A DNA stretch of 64,000 nucleotides from Lapidilactobacillus concavus DSM 17758. Its GTDB lineage: Bacteria > Bacillota > Bacilli > Lactobacillales > Lactobacillaceae. The DNA lies in contig NZ_AZFX01000080.1 of NCBI RefSeq assembly GCF_001435835.1, positions 1-64,000 on the forward strand. The letters are read 5' to 3'. Numbering within the stretch: position 1 is the first letter of the stretch; each line of letters opens with the position of its first letter. Shown here piece by piece: positions 57,062 through 64,000 of the stretch. A program made the position numbers and the translations under genes. The notes under the pieces are model-generated. The model saw only the letters and a program-made list of their open reading frames with translations, had not been told where the DNA came from and did no database searches.

Positions 57062-58156
57062 ATGAAACTTTACTTGATGTATGGTGGTCGCACGGTTGAA
57101 CATGATGTCACAATCATGAGTACACATTCTGCACTTGAGGCAATTGATTACAGTAAGTACGAAGTGATTCCAGTTTATATCACCCACGAAGGCCAGTTCA
57201 TCAAAGGGCTGCCAATCACGGCGCCAGTTGACGCAGATCAGGCACTTAAGATGGATGTGGCAGAAGAAGCAAGTTGGCGTCAGGAACCGGCACATTCATT
57301 CGGGACGCGTTTTGAATTAGAAGAACTAGCCAATGCGAAGGATACGGTTGTTTTTCCAATGATCCACGGGACGTATGGCGAAGACGGGACTATCCAAGGA
57401 TTGCTTGAAGTTCTTGATGTGCCATATGTTGGCGCAGAGATTCGTGCCAGTGCAGTCGCTATGGATAAAATTATGTCAAAGATCATCTTTGATGAATTCG
57501 GCATTCCGCAAGTACCATATCTTCCTGTTTTAGCTACAGATTATCAGACCGTCACCGATCATGAACTACTTTTTGCAAAAGTGACTGACAAATTGGGCTA
57601 TCCTGTTTATGTGAAGCCAGCCAATGCAGGTTCAAGCATCGGCATTACGAAAGTCGATGATCAGTCTCAACTAGAAGCAGCCTTAGCGCTCGCTTTCAAG
57701 TATGACAATCGGGTCATTATTGAAAAAGGGATCAAGAATGCGCGTGAGTTAGCCGTTGGGTTACTTGGTAACGAGCAACCACGGGCTTCAATTGCCGGTG
57801 AGATCGGCAAGAAGCAGGAATTTTATGATTATGAATCGAAATTTGTTGATGGTTCGACAAAATTGATTATTCCCGCAAGTATTTCCGCAGAACAATTGGC
57901 AGCCGTTCAGAAGTATTCAATTTTGGCATTTAATGCAGTTGGTGCGAGTGGCTTAACTCGAGCTGACTTCTTCTTGGATGCAGATGGTGCGGTTTATCTC
58001 AACGAGATCCAAACGTTACCTGGGTTCACGAAGTTTTCGATGTATCCTTATCTGTGGCAAGCAAGTGGCGTCAGCTATCCAGAATTGATTGATGACTTAA
58101 TCAAACTGGGACTTGAACGCTATCAAGCTAAGAAAGCAATCGCAGCGAACCTTTAA
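57062..58156 (+). CDS. ddl: D-alanine--D-alanine/D-lactate ligase with Phe261
   Basis: An ATP-grasp ligase of 364 residues making the terminal depsipeptide or dipeptide of peptidoglycan. The ATP-grasp pattern (VYVKPANAGSSIG, VIIEKGIKNARELAVG, FLDADGAVYLNEIQTLPGFT) is complete. The omega loop reads EFYDYESKF with F261, the position where D-Ala-D-Ala ligases have Tyr and the D-Ala-D-Lac ligase of vancomycin-resistant Leuconostoc has Phe. Predicted product is therefore D-Ala-D-Lac. GAGGAGG precedes ATG 57062. It is followed directly by murF. Confidence 0.95.
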   Translation: MKLYLMYGGRTVEHDVTIMSTHSALEAIDYSKYEVIPVYITHEGQFIKGLPITAPVDADQALKMDVAEEASWRQEPAHSFGTRFELEELANAKDTVVFPMIHGTYGEDGTIQGLLEVLDVPYVGAEIRASAVAMDKIMSKIIFDEFGIPQVPYLPVLATDYQTVTDHELLFAKVTDKLGYPVYVKPANAGSSIGITKVDDQSQLEAALALAFKYDNRVIIEKGIKNARELAVGLLGNEQPRASIAGEIGKKQEFYDYESKFVDGSTKLIIPASISAEQLAAVQKYSILAFNAVGASGLTRADFFLDADGAVYLNEIQTLPGFTKFSMYPYLWQASGVSYPELIDDLIKLGLERYQAKKAIAANL

Positions 58157-58195
58157 GATCAATCTGCACCATCAAAAGAGTGAGGAACGAATCAA

Positions 58196-59569
58196 ATGAA
58201 AATGACATTATCTGAAATTGCTCAAGCCGTTGGCGCGATGATTCCAGAAAATCAATTAAACCAGTTTCAACAAACAATGATCACTAACGTCGCAATTGAC
58301 AGTCGCCATGCAGAACTCGGCAGTTTGTTTGTGCCACTCCAAGGGACGCGTGATGGTCATGACTTCGTTGCTAACGCACAAGCAACTGGCGCAGTCGCTA
58401 CTTTTTGGCAAACAGGCCATCCCAATCGACCAACCAATCTATTAGTCGTCGATGTCGATGACCCATTGGTCGCTCTGCAAGGCTTAGCCAAGTATTATTT
58501 GATGAAAGTTAATCCGAAAGTTATCGCAGTGACGGGCAGTAATGGTAAGACGACGACCAAGGATATGATTGCGGCAATTTTGGCGACCCAGAATCGCACT
58601 GCAAAGACACAAGGCAATCACAACAATGGTATCGGTGTACCGCTGACGATTCTTGAAATGGCAACTAATACCGAGGTGTTGGTCGTTGAAATGGGAATGG
58701 ATCGTCCTGGTCAGTTAACTTTTTTAAGTAAGATGGTTGAGCCTGATGTTGCGGTGATTACGATGATTGGTGAAGCACACATCGAATTTTTCGGTACCCG
58801 TGATAAGATCGCGGATGCTAAAATTGAGATTACCAATGGGTTAAAGGAAGATGGTGTGCTGATCATTAATGGGGATGAGCCGCTCTTAACTTCCCGCGCA
58901 GAAAAATGGCAACCGTTGACATTTGGCAATCATGATGACAATTATCTCTACAAGACATCAATGAAACTCGGCGCCGAATATAGTGAATTCACAGTCGATC
59001 GGTGGCCTGATCTCACCTTTAAGATTCCAATGATGGGTGAATTCAACATTATGAACGCGATGGCTGCACTAACGGTCGGCCGTTTATTCCACATTGCTCC
59101 AGAAAAGATGGCAGAAGCACTGGTTGACTTTCAACCGACAGAAAATCGCAATCAGTGGGTCAAGAGTGATTGTGGTGCGATGATTCTGAGCGATGTCTAT
59201 AATTCAAATCCAACTGCCGTTCATAAGATTCTTCAAAGTTTCGCCCAGGTGGCTGGAACGGGCCATCATATTGCAGTGTTGGGCGATATGCTGGAACTCG
59301 GCGAAAAGTCTGCTGAATTGCATGCCGGGTTAGCAACAGATCTGTCACCAGAAAAAATTGATGAAGTTTACTTATACGGTCCAGAAATGAAGGCACTTTA
59401 TGAGGCGTTGCAGGATGATTATACGCCAGAACAGCTTCATTACTATCCAGTTTCTGAACAACAGCAACTGATTAAGGATCTGCAGATAAATAGTCACTAT
59501 CGTGATTTAATTTTATTGAAGGCTAGCAATGGGATGCACTTCGATCGTGTGCTTAAGGGATTATTGTAA
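58196..59569 (+). CDS. murF: UDP-MurNAc-tripeptide D-alanyl-D-alanine (or D-lactate) ligase
   Basis: It joins the terminal D-Ala-D-Ala or D-Ala-D-Lac unit to the muropeptide tripeptide. Mur-ligase features: P-loop VTGSNGKTTTK (GSNGKTT 114-120), GNHNNGIGVPLTIL, EMGMDRPGQL, and the central GEFNIMNAMAALTVG. 457 residues. It lies 39 bases after ddl and is probably co-transcribed. It must accept the depsipeptide if Ddl makes D-Ala-D-Lac. Confidence 0.96.
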   Translation: MKMTLSEIAQAVGAMIPENQLNQFQQTMITNVAIDSRHAELGSLFVPLQGTRDGHDFVANAQATGAVATFWQTGHPNRPTNLLVVDVDDPLVALQGLAKYYLMKVNPKVIAVTGSNGKTTTKDMIAAILATQNRTAKTQGNHNNGIGVPLTILEMATNTEVLVVEMGMDRPGQLTFLSKMVEPDVAVITMIGEAHIEFFGTRDKIADAKIEITNGLKEDGVLIINGDEPLLTSRAEKWQPLTFGNHDDNYLYKTSMKLGAEYSEFTVDRWPDLTFKIPMMGEFNIMNAMAALTVGRLFHIAPEKMAEALVDFQPTENRNQWVKSDCGAMILSDVYNSNPTAVHKILQSFAQVAGTGHHIAVLGDMLELGEKSAELHAGLATDLSPEKIDEVYLYGPEMKALYEALQDDYTPEQLHYYPVSEQQQLIKDLQINSHYRDLILLKASNGMHFDRVLKGLL

Positions 59570-59614
59570 GCATATTTTTCATTCACAACACGATTTAATT
59601 AAGTAATAACAAGC

Positions 59615-59651
59615 AAGAGCGGCTTTTCCAATGAATAGCCGCTCTTTTTAC
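59615..59651 (+). terminator. terminator after murF
   Basis: AAGAGCGGCT / AGCCGCTCTT followed by T. Confidence 0.9.
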
Positions 59652-59688
59652 TTGATATTTTTCAGAAAACATCTCTAGTCTCTTACAC

Positions 59689-59720
59689 TTGAGATTTCAG
59701 GTTATTAATGTTACTATAAT
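59689..59720 (+). promoter_or_regulatory. possible cshA promoter
   Basis: TATAAT (59715-59720) with TTGAGA 20 bp upstream. A leader of about 110 nt follows with a small CTGTT / AACAG stem; cold-shock control is possible but not shown. Confidence 0.45.
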
Positions 59721-59837
59721 AAGAACGCTGTTAGAACAGTGCTAGTGAAAAAAGTGATTGCAAGCAGTTTTTGTTGGATGAGTTATGAAAGCCTACTGTG
59801 ATGTAATTGTTTTTTTCAGAACATAGGAGGATATTTT

Positions 59838-61388
59838 TTGAAATTTTCAGAACTCAATCTAGATGATAAATTGCTCGATGCAATCCAGCGCGCTGGATTC
59901 ACAGAAACAACCCCAATTCAGGAACAGACCATTCCACTTGTTTTAGCAGGTGATGACGTTTTAGGTCAGGCCCAAACTGGGACAGGTAAAACGGCTGCTT
60001 TCGGGTTACCAACATTACAAAAAGTTGATATGGATAACCATAACATTCAAACTTTGGTGATTTCACCAACACGTGAATTGGCTGTTCAAACACAAGAAGA
60101 ACTTTCACGTTTAGGACGTGCAAAACGTGTCCGTGTTCAAGCCGTTTATGGTGGCGCTGATATTGGTCGTCAGATTCGTAGCTTGAAGGATGCCCCTCAA
60201 ATCTTAGTTGGAACCCCTGGACGTTTGCTGGATCATATCAATCGTCGTACGGTCAAACTTGAACATATCCACACAGTTGTGCTTGATGAAGCCGATGAAA
60301 TGTTGGATATGGGTTTCATTGAAGATATTGAAAGCATCCTAACGCATGTTCCTAATGAACATCAAACTTTGCTTTTCTCTGCGACGATGCCTAAACAGAT
60401 TTTAAACATTGCTGAGAAATTTATGCAATCACCAAAAATTGTCAAGATTAAGTCGAAAGAATTAACTGCCGACTTAATTGATCAGTACTATGTACGCAGC
60501 AAAGAATTCGAGCGCTTTGACGTGATGACTCGCTTGTTCGATGTTCAAGATCCACAATTAGTTTTGATTTTCGGTCGGACTAAGCGCCGTGTTGACGAAT
60601 TAACTAAGGGTCTACAAGCTCGTGGTTACAATGCTGAAGGTATCCATGGCGATTTGACACAACAGAAACGGATGAGCGTACTTCGTCAATTCAAGAATGG
60701 CGAATTACAATACCTGGTTGCAACGGATGTCGCTGCACGTGGTTTGGACATTTCTGGTGTGACCCATGTTTATAATTATGACATTCCCCAAGATCCAGAC
60801 AGTTATGTGCATCGTATTGGCCGTACGGGTCGTGCTGGTGCAACTGGTGTTGCGGTGACTTTCGTTGCGCCTAACGAAATGAGTTACTTACATGCAATTG
60901 AAGAGTTAACTCGTGTGCGTCTTACACCTCTCAAGCCACCTACCCCTAAAGAAGCATTGCGTGGCCAAATCAATGCAGCAAATGCAACGATTGCCAAGCT
61001 TGCTGAAAAGGATGACCTCAAGCGTTTCGAAGGTGCTGCCCAAGAGTTACTTGAGAAGTTCACGCCAGAGCAATTAGCTGCTGTCTTATTGAAGACGATG
61101 GTTAAAGATGCTAATGAGGTGCCTGTGCATATTGCGCCAGAGCGTCCATTACCATCTCGTAAGGTTTCATCACGTTCACGTAATGGTGGCGGCCATAGCC
61201 GTAACAGCCATGGTCGTGGTTATACGCATAAAGATGGCGCACGTGGTGGCGATCGTCGTGGCAATGGTAACCGCGATTCAAATCATGGTGGCAATCGCCG
61301 CGATCATGATTCAAGTCGTAAACGTGATTCAGGACGTCAACGTTCAAGCAGTCGTAACTTTACGATCCGTAAGAATCCCAACGCATAA
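59838..61388 (+). CDS. cshA: DEAD-box RNA helicase
   Basis: An ATP-dependent RNA helicase for ribosome assembly, RNA decay or cold adaptation. The motifs run in order: Q motif [18 protein letters not shown] (45-52), [21 protein letters not shown] (150-153), [24 protein letters not shown] and [10 protein letters not shown]. Residues from about 430 form a low-complexity tail rich in Arg, Gly, Ser, Asn and His with RGG-like units, typical of RNA-binding extensions. TTG 59838 is seven bases after AGGAGG. 516 residues. Confidence 0.95.
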   Translation: MKFSELNLDDKLLDAIQRAGFTETTPIQEQTIPLVLAGDDVLGQAQTGTGKTAAFGLPTLQKVDMDNHNIQTLVISPTRELAVQTQEELSRLGRAKRVRVQAVYGGADIGRQIRSLKDAPQILVGTPGRLLDHINRRTVKLEHIHTVVLDEADEMLDMGFIEDIESILTHVPNEHQTLLFSATMPKQILNIAEKFMQSPKIVKIKSKELTADLIDQYYVRSKEFERFDVMTRLFDVQDPQLVLIFGRTKRRVDELTKGLQARGYNAEGIHGDLTQQKRMSVLRQFKNGELQYLVATDVAARGLDISGVTHVYNYDIPQDPDSYVHRIGRTGRAGATGVAVTFVAPNEMSYLHAIEELTRVRLTPLKPPTPKEALRGQINAANATIAKLAEKDDLKRFEGAAQELLEKFTPEQLAAVLLKTMVKDANEVPVHIAPERPLPSRKVSSRSRNGGGHSRNSHGRGYTHKDGARGGDRRGNGNRDSNHGGNRRDHDSSRKRDSGRQRSSSRNFTIRKNPNA

Positions 61389-61405
61389 TTAATTAATCAT
61401 CAATA

Positions 61406-61438
61406 AATCAACCCATGTTTTGCTGGGTTGATTTTTTT
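61406..61438 (+). terminator. terminator after cshA
   Basis: AATCAACCCA / TGGGTTGATT followed by T. Confidence 0.92.
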
Positions 61439-61470
61439 GATACCTTTTCTAATCATGGAGGTGGTGAATT

Positions 61471-61554
61471 TTGGCTGCTGGGCGAGTGAATTTGATTCAT
61501 GAAACTTTGAATGGAATGAATTTTACATCATCCGAACTTTCGTTTATGATGTAG
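61471..61554 (+). CDS. possible 27-codon small open frame
   Basis: A TTG start sits seven bases after a near-perfect GGAGGTGG (61457-61464) and the frame runs 27 codons to TAG. The peptide (MAAGRVNLIHETLNGMNFTS...) has no recognisable feature. The frame overlaps the acpS promoter and follows the cshA terminator with no evident promoter of its own, so coding status is doubtful despite the strong site. Confidence 0.25.
   Translation: MAAGRVNLIHETLNGMNFTSSELSFMM
61522..61550 (+). promoter_or_regulatory. acpS-alr promoter
   Basis: TTTACA (61522-61527), 17 bp, TATGAT (61545-61550); start of transcription about 61557, 22 bases before acpS. Confidence 0.7.
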
Positions 61555-61578
61555 ATAGAAAGCAAAGGGGGAATCGTC

Positions 61579-61950
61579 ATGATCTATGGTAATGGGGTTG
61601 ATCTAACTGATATTCCTAGAATTAAACAAGCCTATCTGCGCAATGCACGTTTCGCTAACAAAGTGCTGACTGATCATGAATTAGAAATATTTGATCACAT
61701 GACTAACGAGAAGTTTCAGATGGAATTTCTGGCTGGACGCTTTTCCGCTAAGGAGTCGTACTCGAAGGCTTATGGTACTGGCTTGGGCAAGATTGGCCTA
61801 CATGACATTGAAATTTTAGACGACGCATTAGGCAAGCCGATCGTGACGAAACAACCCTATGCAGGTAATGCTTTCGTTTCAATCTCGCACACTGACGCGT
61901 TAGTCATGACTGAAGTTATTCTCGAAATCTCGGAAAAGAGTCAAAAATAA
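61579..61950 (+). CDS. acpS: holo-acyl-carrier-protein synthase
   Basis: It transfers phosphopantetheine from CoA to acyl carrier protein. The 123 residues have the magnesium-binding GVDLTDIPRI (D8) and RFSAKESYSKA (Glu), with VSISHTD near the C-terminus. AAAGGGGG precedes ATG 61579. Its stop is immediately followed by the alr ATG, so the two are translationally coupled. Confidence 0.96.
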   Translation: MIYGNGVDLTDIPRIKQAYLRNARFANKVLTDHELEIFDHMTNEKFQMEFLAGRFSAKESYSKAYGTGLGKIGLHDIEILDDALGKPIVTKQPYAGNAFVSISHTDALVMTEVILEISEKSQK

Positions 61951-63090
61951 ATGCAAACATCTTTCTTACGTCCCACCTATATCGAAATTGATCAACAAGC
62001 AATCTATCATAATGTTTTTGAAACAGCCAAACGTCTGCATGATGATGCGGAATTATTCGCGGTTGTTAAAGCTGATGCCTATGGTCACGGATTAGTTCCG
62101 GTTGCTCGTGTTTGTCGTGAAGCAGGGGCGACTGGATTCTGTGTCGCCACAATCGATGAAGCCATGGCGTTGAGAAGTGCGCAGATCACTGAGCCAATTT
62201 TGGTGTTAGGGATTAGTAGCCCACAAACGGTGGCGATTGCTGCTGCTCAACATATTTCTTTAACATTTGGAGATCTCGACTGGCTCAAAGAAGCAACGCG
62301 TTATTTAGAACAAACGGCCAATCTACCGGCATTGAATTTACACGTTGCCTTGGATACTGGTATGGGTCGCATTGGGTTTACAGATCAGAATCAACTTGCC
62401 ACAGCCGTAACGCAACTGAGACAATCTAAAGAATTTAATTTTGAAGGTATCTTTACGCATTTCTCGACTGCCGATGAACGTGAAACAACATATTTCGAGC
62501 AGCAATTGGCTAAATTCAATGCGATGATGTCTGTCGTTGGTGAACGTCCTCATTATGTTCACGTTGCTAATTCTGCAACGAGTTTATGGCATCAAGTCTG
62601 TCACGCCAATATGATTCGTTTTGGAATTGGCATTTATGGTCTGAATCCTTCTGGCAATCAATTACAACTACCTTATGAATTAGAGCCTGCACTTTCACTC
62701 TATAGTGAATTAGTTTTTGTCAAACATGTTCAAGCCGGGACCGCAATTAGCTATGGTGCAACCTATCATGCAACTCAAGATGAGTGGATTGGGACGATTC
62801 CAATTGGCTATGCGGACGGTTGGCTGCGTCGACTTTCTGGCATGCCAGTTCTGATCAATGGTCAGCGTTGTCCAATTGTTGGTCGTGTTTGCATGGATCA
62901 GATTATGGTTCGCTTGCCTGAACAGCTAGCAGTTGGCACCAAAGTTACCTTGATTGGTCGTGATGGTGTAGACGAGATTACGGCGCAAGAGGTTGCCGAA
63001 TATTCGCAGACGATCCATTATGAAATTACTTGTGGCCTTCAAGATCGCATTCCACGCCATTATTTACCTAAACGTGAAGAACTTGACTAA
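61951..63090 (+). CDS. alr: alanine racemase
   Basis: A PLP enzyme supplying D-alanine for peptidoglycan and teichoic acids, upstream of Ddl. 379 residues. The PLP lysine is K40 in FAVVKADAYGHG; the catalytic Tyr is in ISYGATYHATQ; VGRVCMDQIMV is the second conserved block. ATG 61951 directly abuts the acpS stop. The order acpS-alr-mazEF is common in Bacilli. Confidence 0.97.
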   Translation: MQTSFLRPTYIEIDQQAIYHNVFETAKRLHDDAELFAVVKADAYGHGLVPVARVCREAGATGFCVATIDEAMALRSAQITEPILVLGISSPQTVAIAAAQHISLTFGDLDWLKEATRYLEQTANLPALNLHVALDTGMGRIGFTDQNQLATAVTQLRQSKEFNFEGIFTHFSTADERETTYFEQQLAKFNAMMSVVGERPHYVHVANSATSLWHQVCHANMIRFGIGIYGLNPSGNQLQLPYELEPALSLYSELVFVKHVQAGTAISYGATYHATQDEWIGTIPIGYADGWLRRLSGMPVLINGQRCPIVGRVCMDQIMVRLPEQLAVGTKVTLIGRDGVDEITAQEVAEYSQTIHYEITCGLQDRIPRHYLPKREELD

Positions 63091-63185
63091 TGGAACACTC
63101 AGAACAGGTTGCTTTTGAAAGTAGAAATGTTAGAATTCAAGAGTAGAAACACGGCAGTATTTAGTGGATACACGGAGGTTTCGAG

Positions 63186-63428
63186 ATGGCGTTGATGACT
63201 GAGATGAATAGCAGTGTGATGACTGGCCACGACTTGCAAGAAGCGTTAAGCCAGTATTGTGAGTTCTACAATGTTGATCCAGAGACTGTTGTTGATCAAG
63301 CCCTGGACAATTTCTTAAGCGAACACAATCAAGTCGTTGTGAGTTTGGTACGAGGTTACGCGGAGATGGCAGCACTGAACGCTGAAATTTGTCAGGAATA
63401 TTCAGGCTGCGAAGCAAAAATAGATTAA
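63186..63428 (+). CDS. mazE: MazE-type antitoxin (ribbon-helix-helix-like)
   Basis: An 80-residue protein directly upstream of a MazF homologue, 16 bases apart. Residues 15-55 (DLQEALSQYCEFYNVDPETVVDQALDNFL in outline) are helical like a CopG/ribbon-helix-helix or MazE-like antitoxin, and an acidic segment follows. The sequence is poorly conserved between species, so the assignment rests mainly on position. ATG 63186 follows GGAGG. Confidence 0.75.
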   Translation: MALMTEMNSSVMTGHDLQEALSQYCEFYNVDPETVVDQALDNFLSEHNQVVVSLVRGYAEMAALNAEICQEYSGCEAKID

Positions 63429-63444
63429 GATACGAGTTGATTAA

Positions 63445-63807
63445 ATGGAATCGAATGAAATTCAACGCGGCGATATTTTCTTTGCTGATTTATCACCGGT
63501 GGTTGGCTCCGAACAAGGGGGCATGCGTCCGGTTTTAATTGTTCAAAATGATGTCGGCAATCATTATAGCCCAACAGTCATTGTGGCAGCGATTACCGCG
63601 AAGATAACCAAGCCCAAGATGCCAACACATGTCGGTATCGTTCCTGATAAGGATGGCATTGAACGAGCCTCGGTCATACTTACCGAACAGGTGCGCACGA
63701 TCGATAAGCAACGTTTAAAAGAACGAGTGACCCATTTAAGCGATGAAAAAATGAAGTCGGTGGATCATGCGCTGAGAATCAGTCTAGGATTGATCGAAGC
63801 GGATTAA
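63445..63807 (+). CDS. mazF: MazF-family endoribonuclease toxin
   Basis: A sequence-specific mRNA interferase of 120 residues. The family motifs are [38 protein letters not shown] and [14 protein letters not shown]. In Bacilli this chromosomal copy downstream of alr (also called NdoA or EndoA) is a stress-related toxin. ATG 63445 has only a weak ribosome site (AAGATACGAG), which fits lower toxin than antitoxin synthesis. Confidence 0.93.
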   Translation: MESNEIQRGDIFFADLSPVVGSEQGGMRPVLIVQNDVGNHYSPTVIVAAITAKITKPKMPTHVGIVPDKDGIERASVILTEQVRTIDKQRLKERVTHLSDEKMKSVDHALRISLGLIEAD

Positions 63808-63851
63808 TTACATAAGGTTGATCAGATAACACACTTAAAGAAGACAACAAA

Positions 63852-63925
63852 AACAGCGTTTGCTGATTTAAGAGTCCTAGACAGGCATGTGCCTTGTGGG
63901 CTTCAAATCAAGCGAACGCTGTTTC
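63852..63925. repeat. extended palindrome downstream of mazF
   Basis: AAACAGCGTTTGCTGATTT (63852-63870) pairs with 63906-63925 save one mismatch and one bulge, and an inner stem ACAGGCA / TGCCTTGT sits on top. GCCTTGTGG inside and TTGCTGTGGG just after (about 63952) echo boxes of the large repeats at 17 and 29 kb. No coding frame was recognised from 63808 to the window end. Confidence 0.5.
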
Positions 63926-64000
63926 TCAAAAGTTTAGTCTTCAGTTTTTAGGCTTGCTGTGGGTTTGAAGGTTCTATTCTTCGTTGCGAATGGTGTTGCC

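Overview
The window is a chromosomal segment of a low-to-moderate GC Gram-positive bacterium, almost certainly a member of Lactobacillaceae. The evidence is the lactobacillar order metG-tatD-rnmV-rsmA-veg-purR-glmU-prs, the rpoE(delta)-pyrG-murA-rpmE2 and acpS-alr-mazEF blocks, strong AGGAGG ribosome sites, TTG and GTG starts, a tryptophan T-box, and a Ddl with Phe261 as in vancomycin-resistant lactic acid bacteria. No rRNA, tRNA, CRISPR array or recognisable transposase gene was seen.

Layout. 0-10.3 kb is an arabinose and arabinan locus: araD-araA-araB behind a promoter with two AraR-like boxes, a secreted GH43 arabinanase lipoprotein, a cytoplasmic GH127 beta-L-arabinofuranosidase, a divergent AraC-type regulator and an aldose 1-epimerase with a cre-like site. 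10.4-16.7 kb holds HAD phosphatases, a nicotinamidase-like hydrolase, a DUF368 (polyprenyl-phosphate translocase family) protein and three other membrane proteins. 16.7-17.9 kb is a gene-poor island of large mosaic palindromes. 18-27.8 kb carries msrB, a HelD-type helicase, a two-gene ABC exporter, an AgrC/AgrA-like two-component pair whose kinase has an in-frame stop, and a CPBP-family membrane protein that has lost its catalytic residues. 28-39.4 kb has T-box-controlled trpS followed by a second, inverted copy of the large palindromic repeat, then dps, a MATE exporter, an aldo/keto reductase, a PEBP protein, an operon of an HEXXH protein, a sirtuin and a chorismate mutase, a DMT transporter, a multi-sugar ABC ATPase and a DUF72 protein.

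39.6-63.8 kb is conserved housekeeping DNA: translation and RNA maturation (metG, rnmV, rsmA), precursor supply (glmU, prs, pyrG), cell-wall synthesis (murA, ddl, murF, alr), delta factor, L31, an RNA helicase, acpS and a mazEF-type pair. Regulation readable from sequence includes PurBox-like sites before purR, a GGGC-initiating attenuated leader before pyrG and numerous intrinsic terminators. The DUF1934 gene before rpoE looks frameshifted.

The least explained material is the repeat family at 16.76-17.83 kb and 29.43-29.86 kb. Its members share imperfect terminal inverted repeats beginning GAAGTTGC, a GCCGGCCCCACAGCA box and interchangeable internal hairpins. The two arms of each copy match each other better than they match other copies, and one copy carries a nested 132-bp palindromic module absent from the other.
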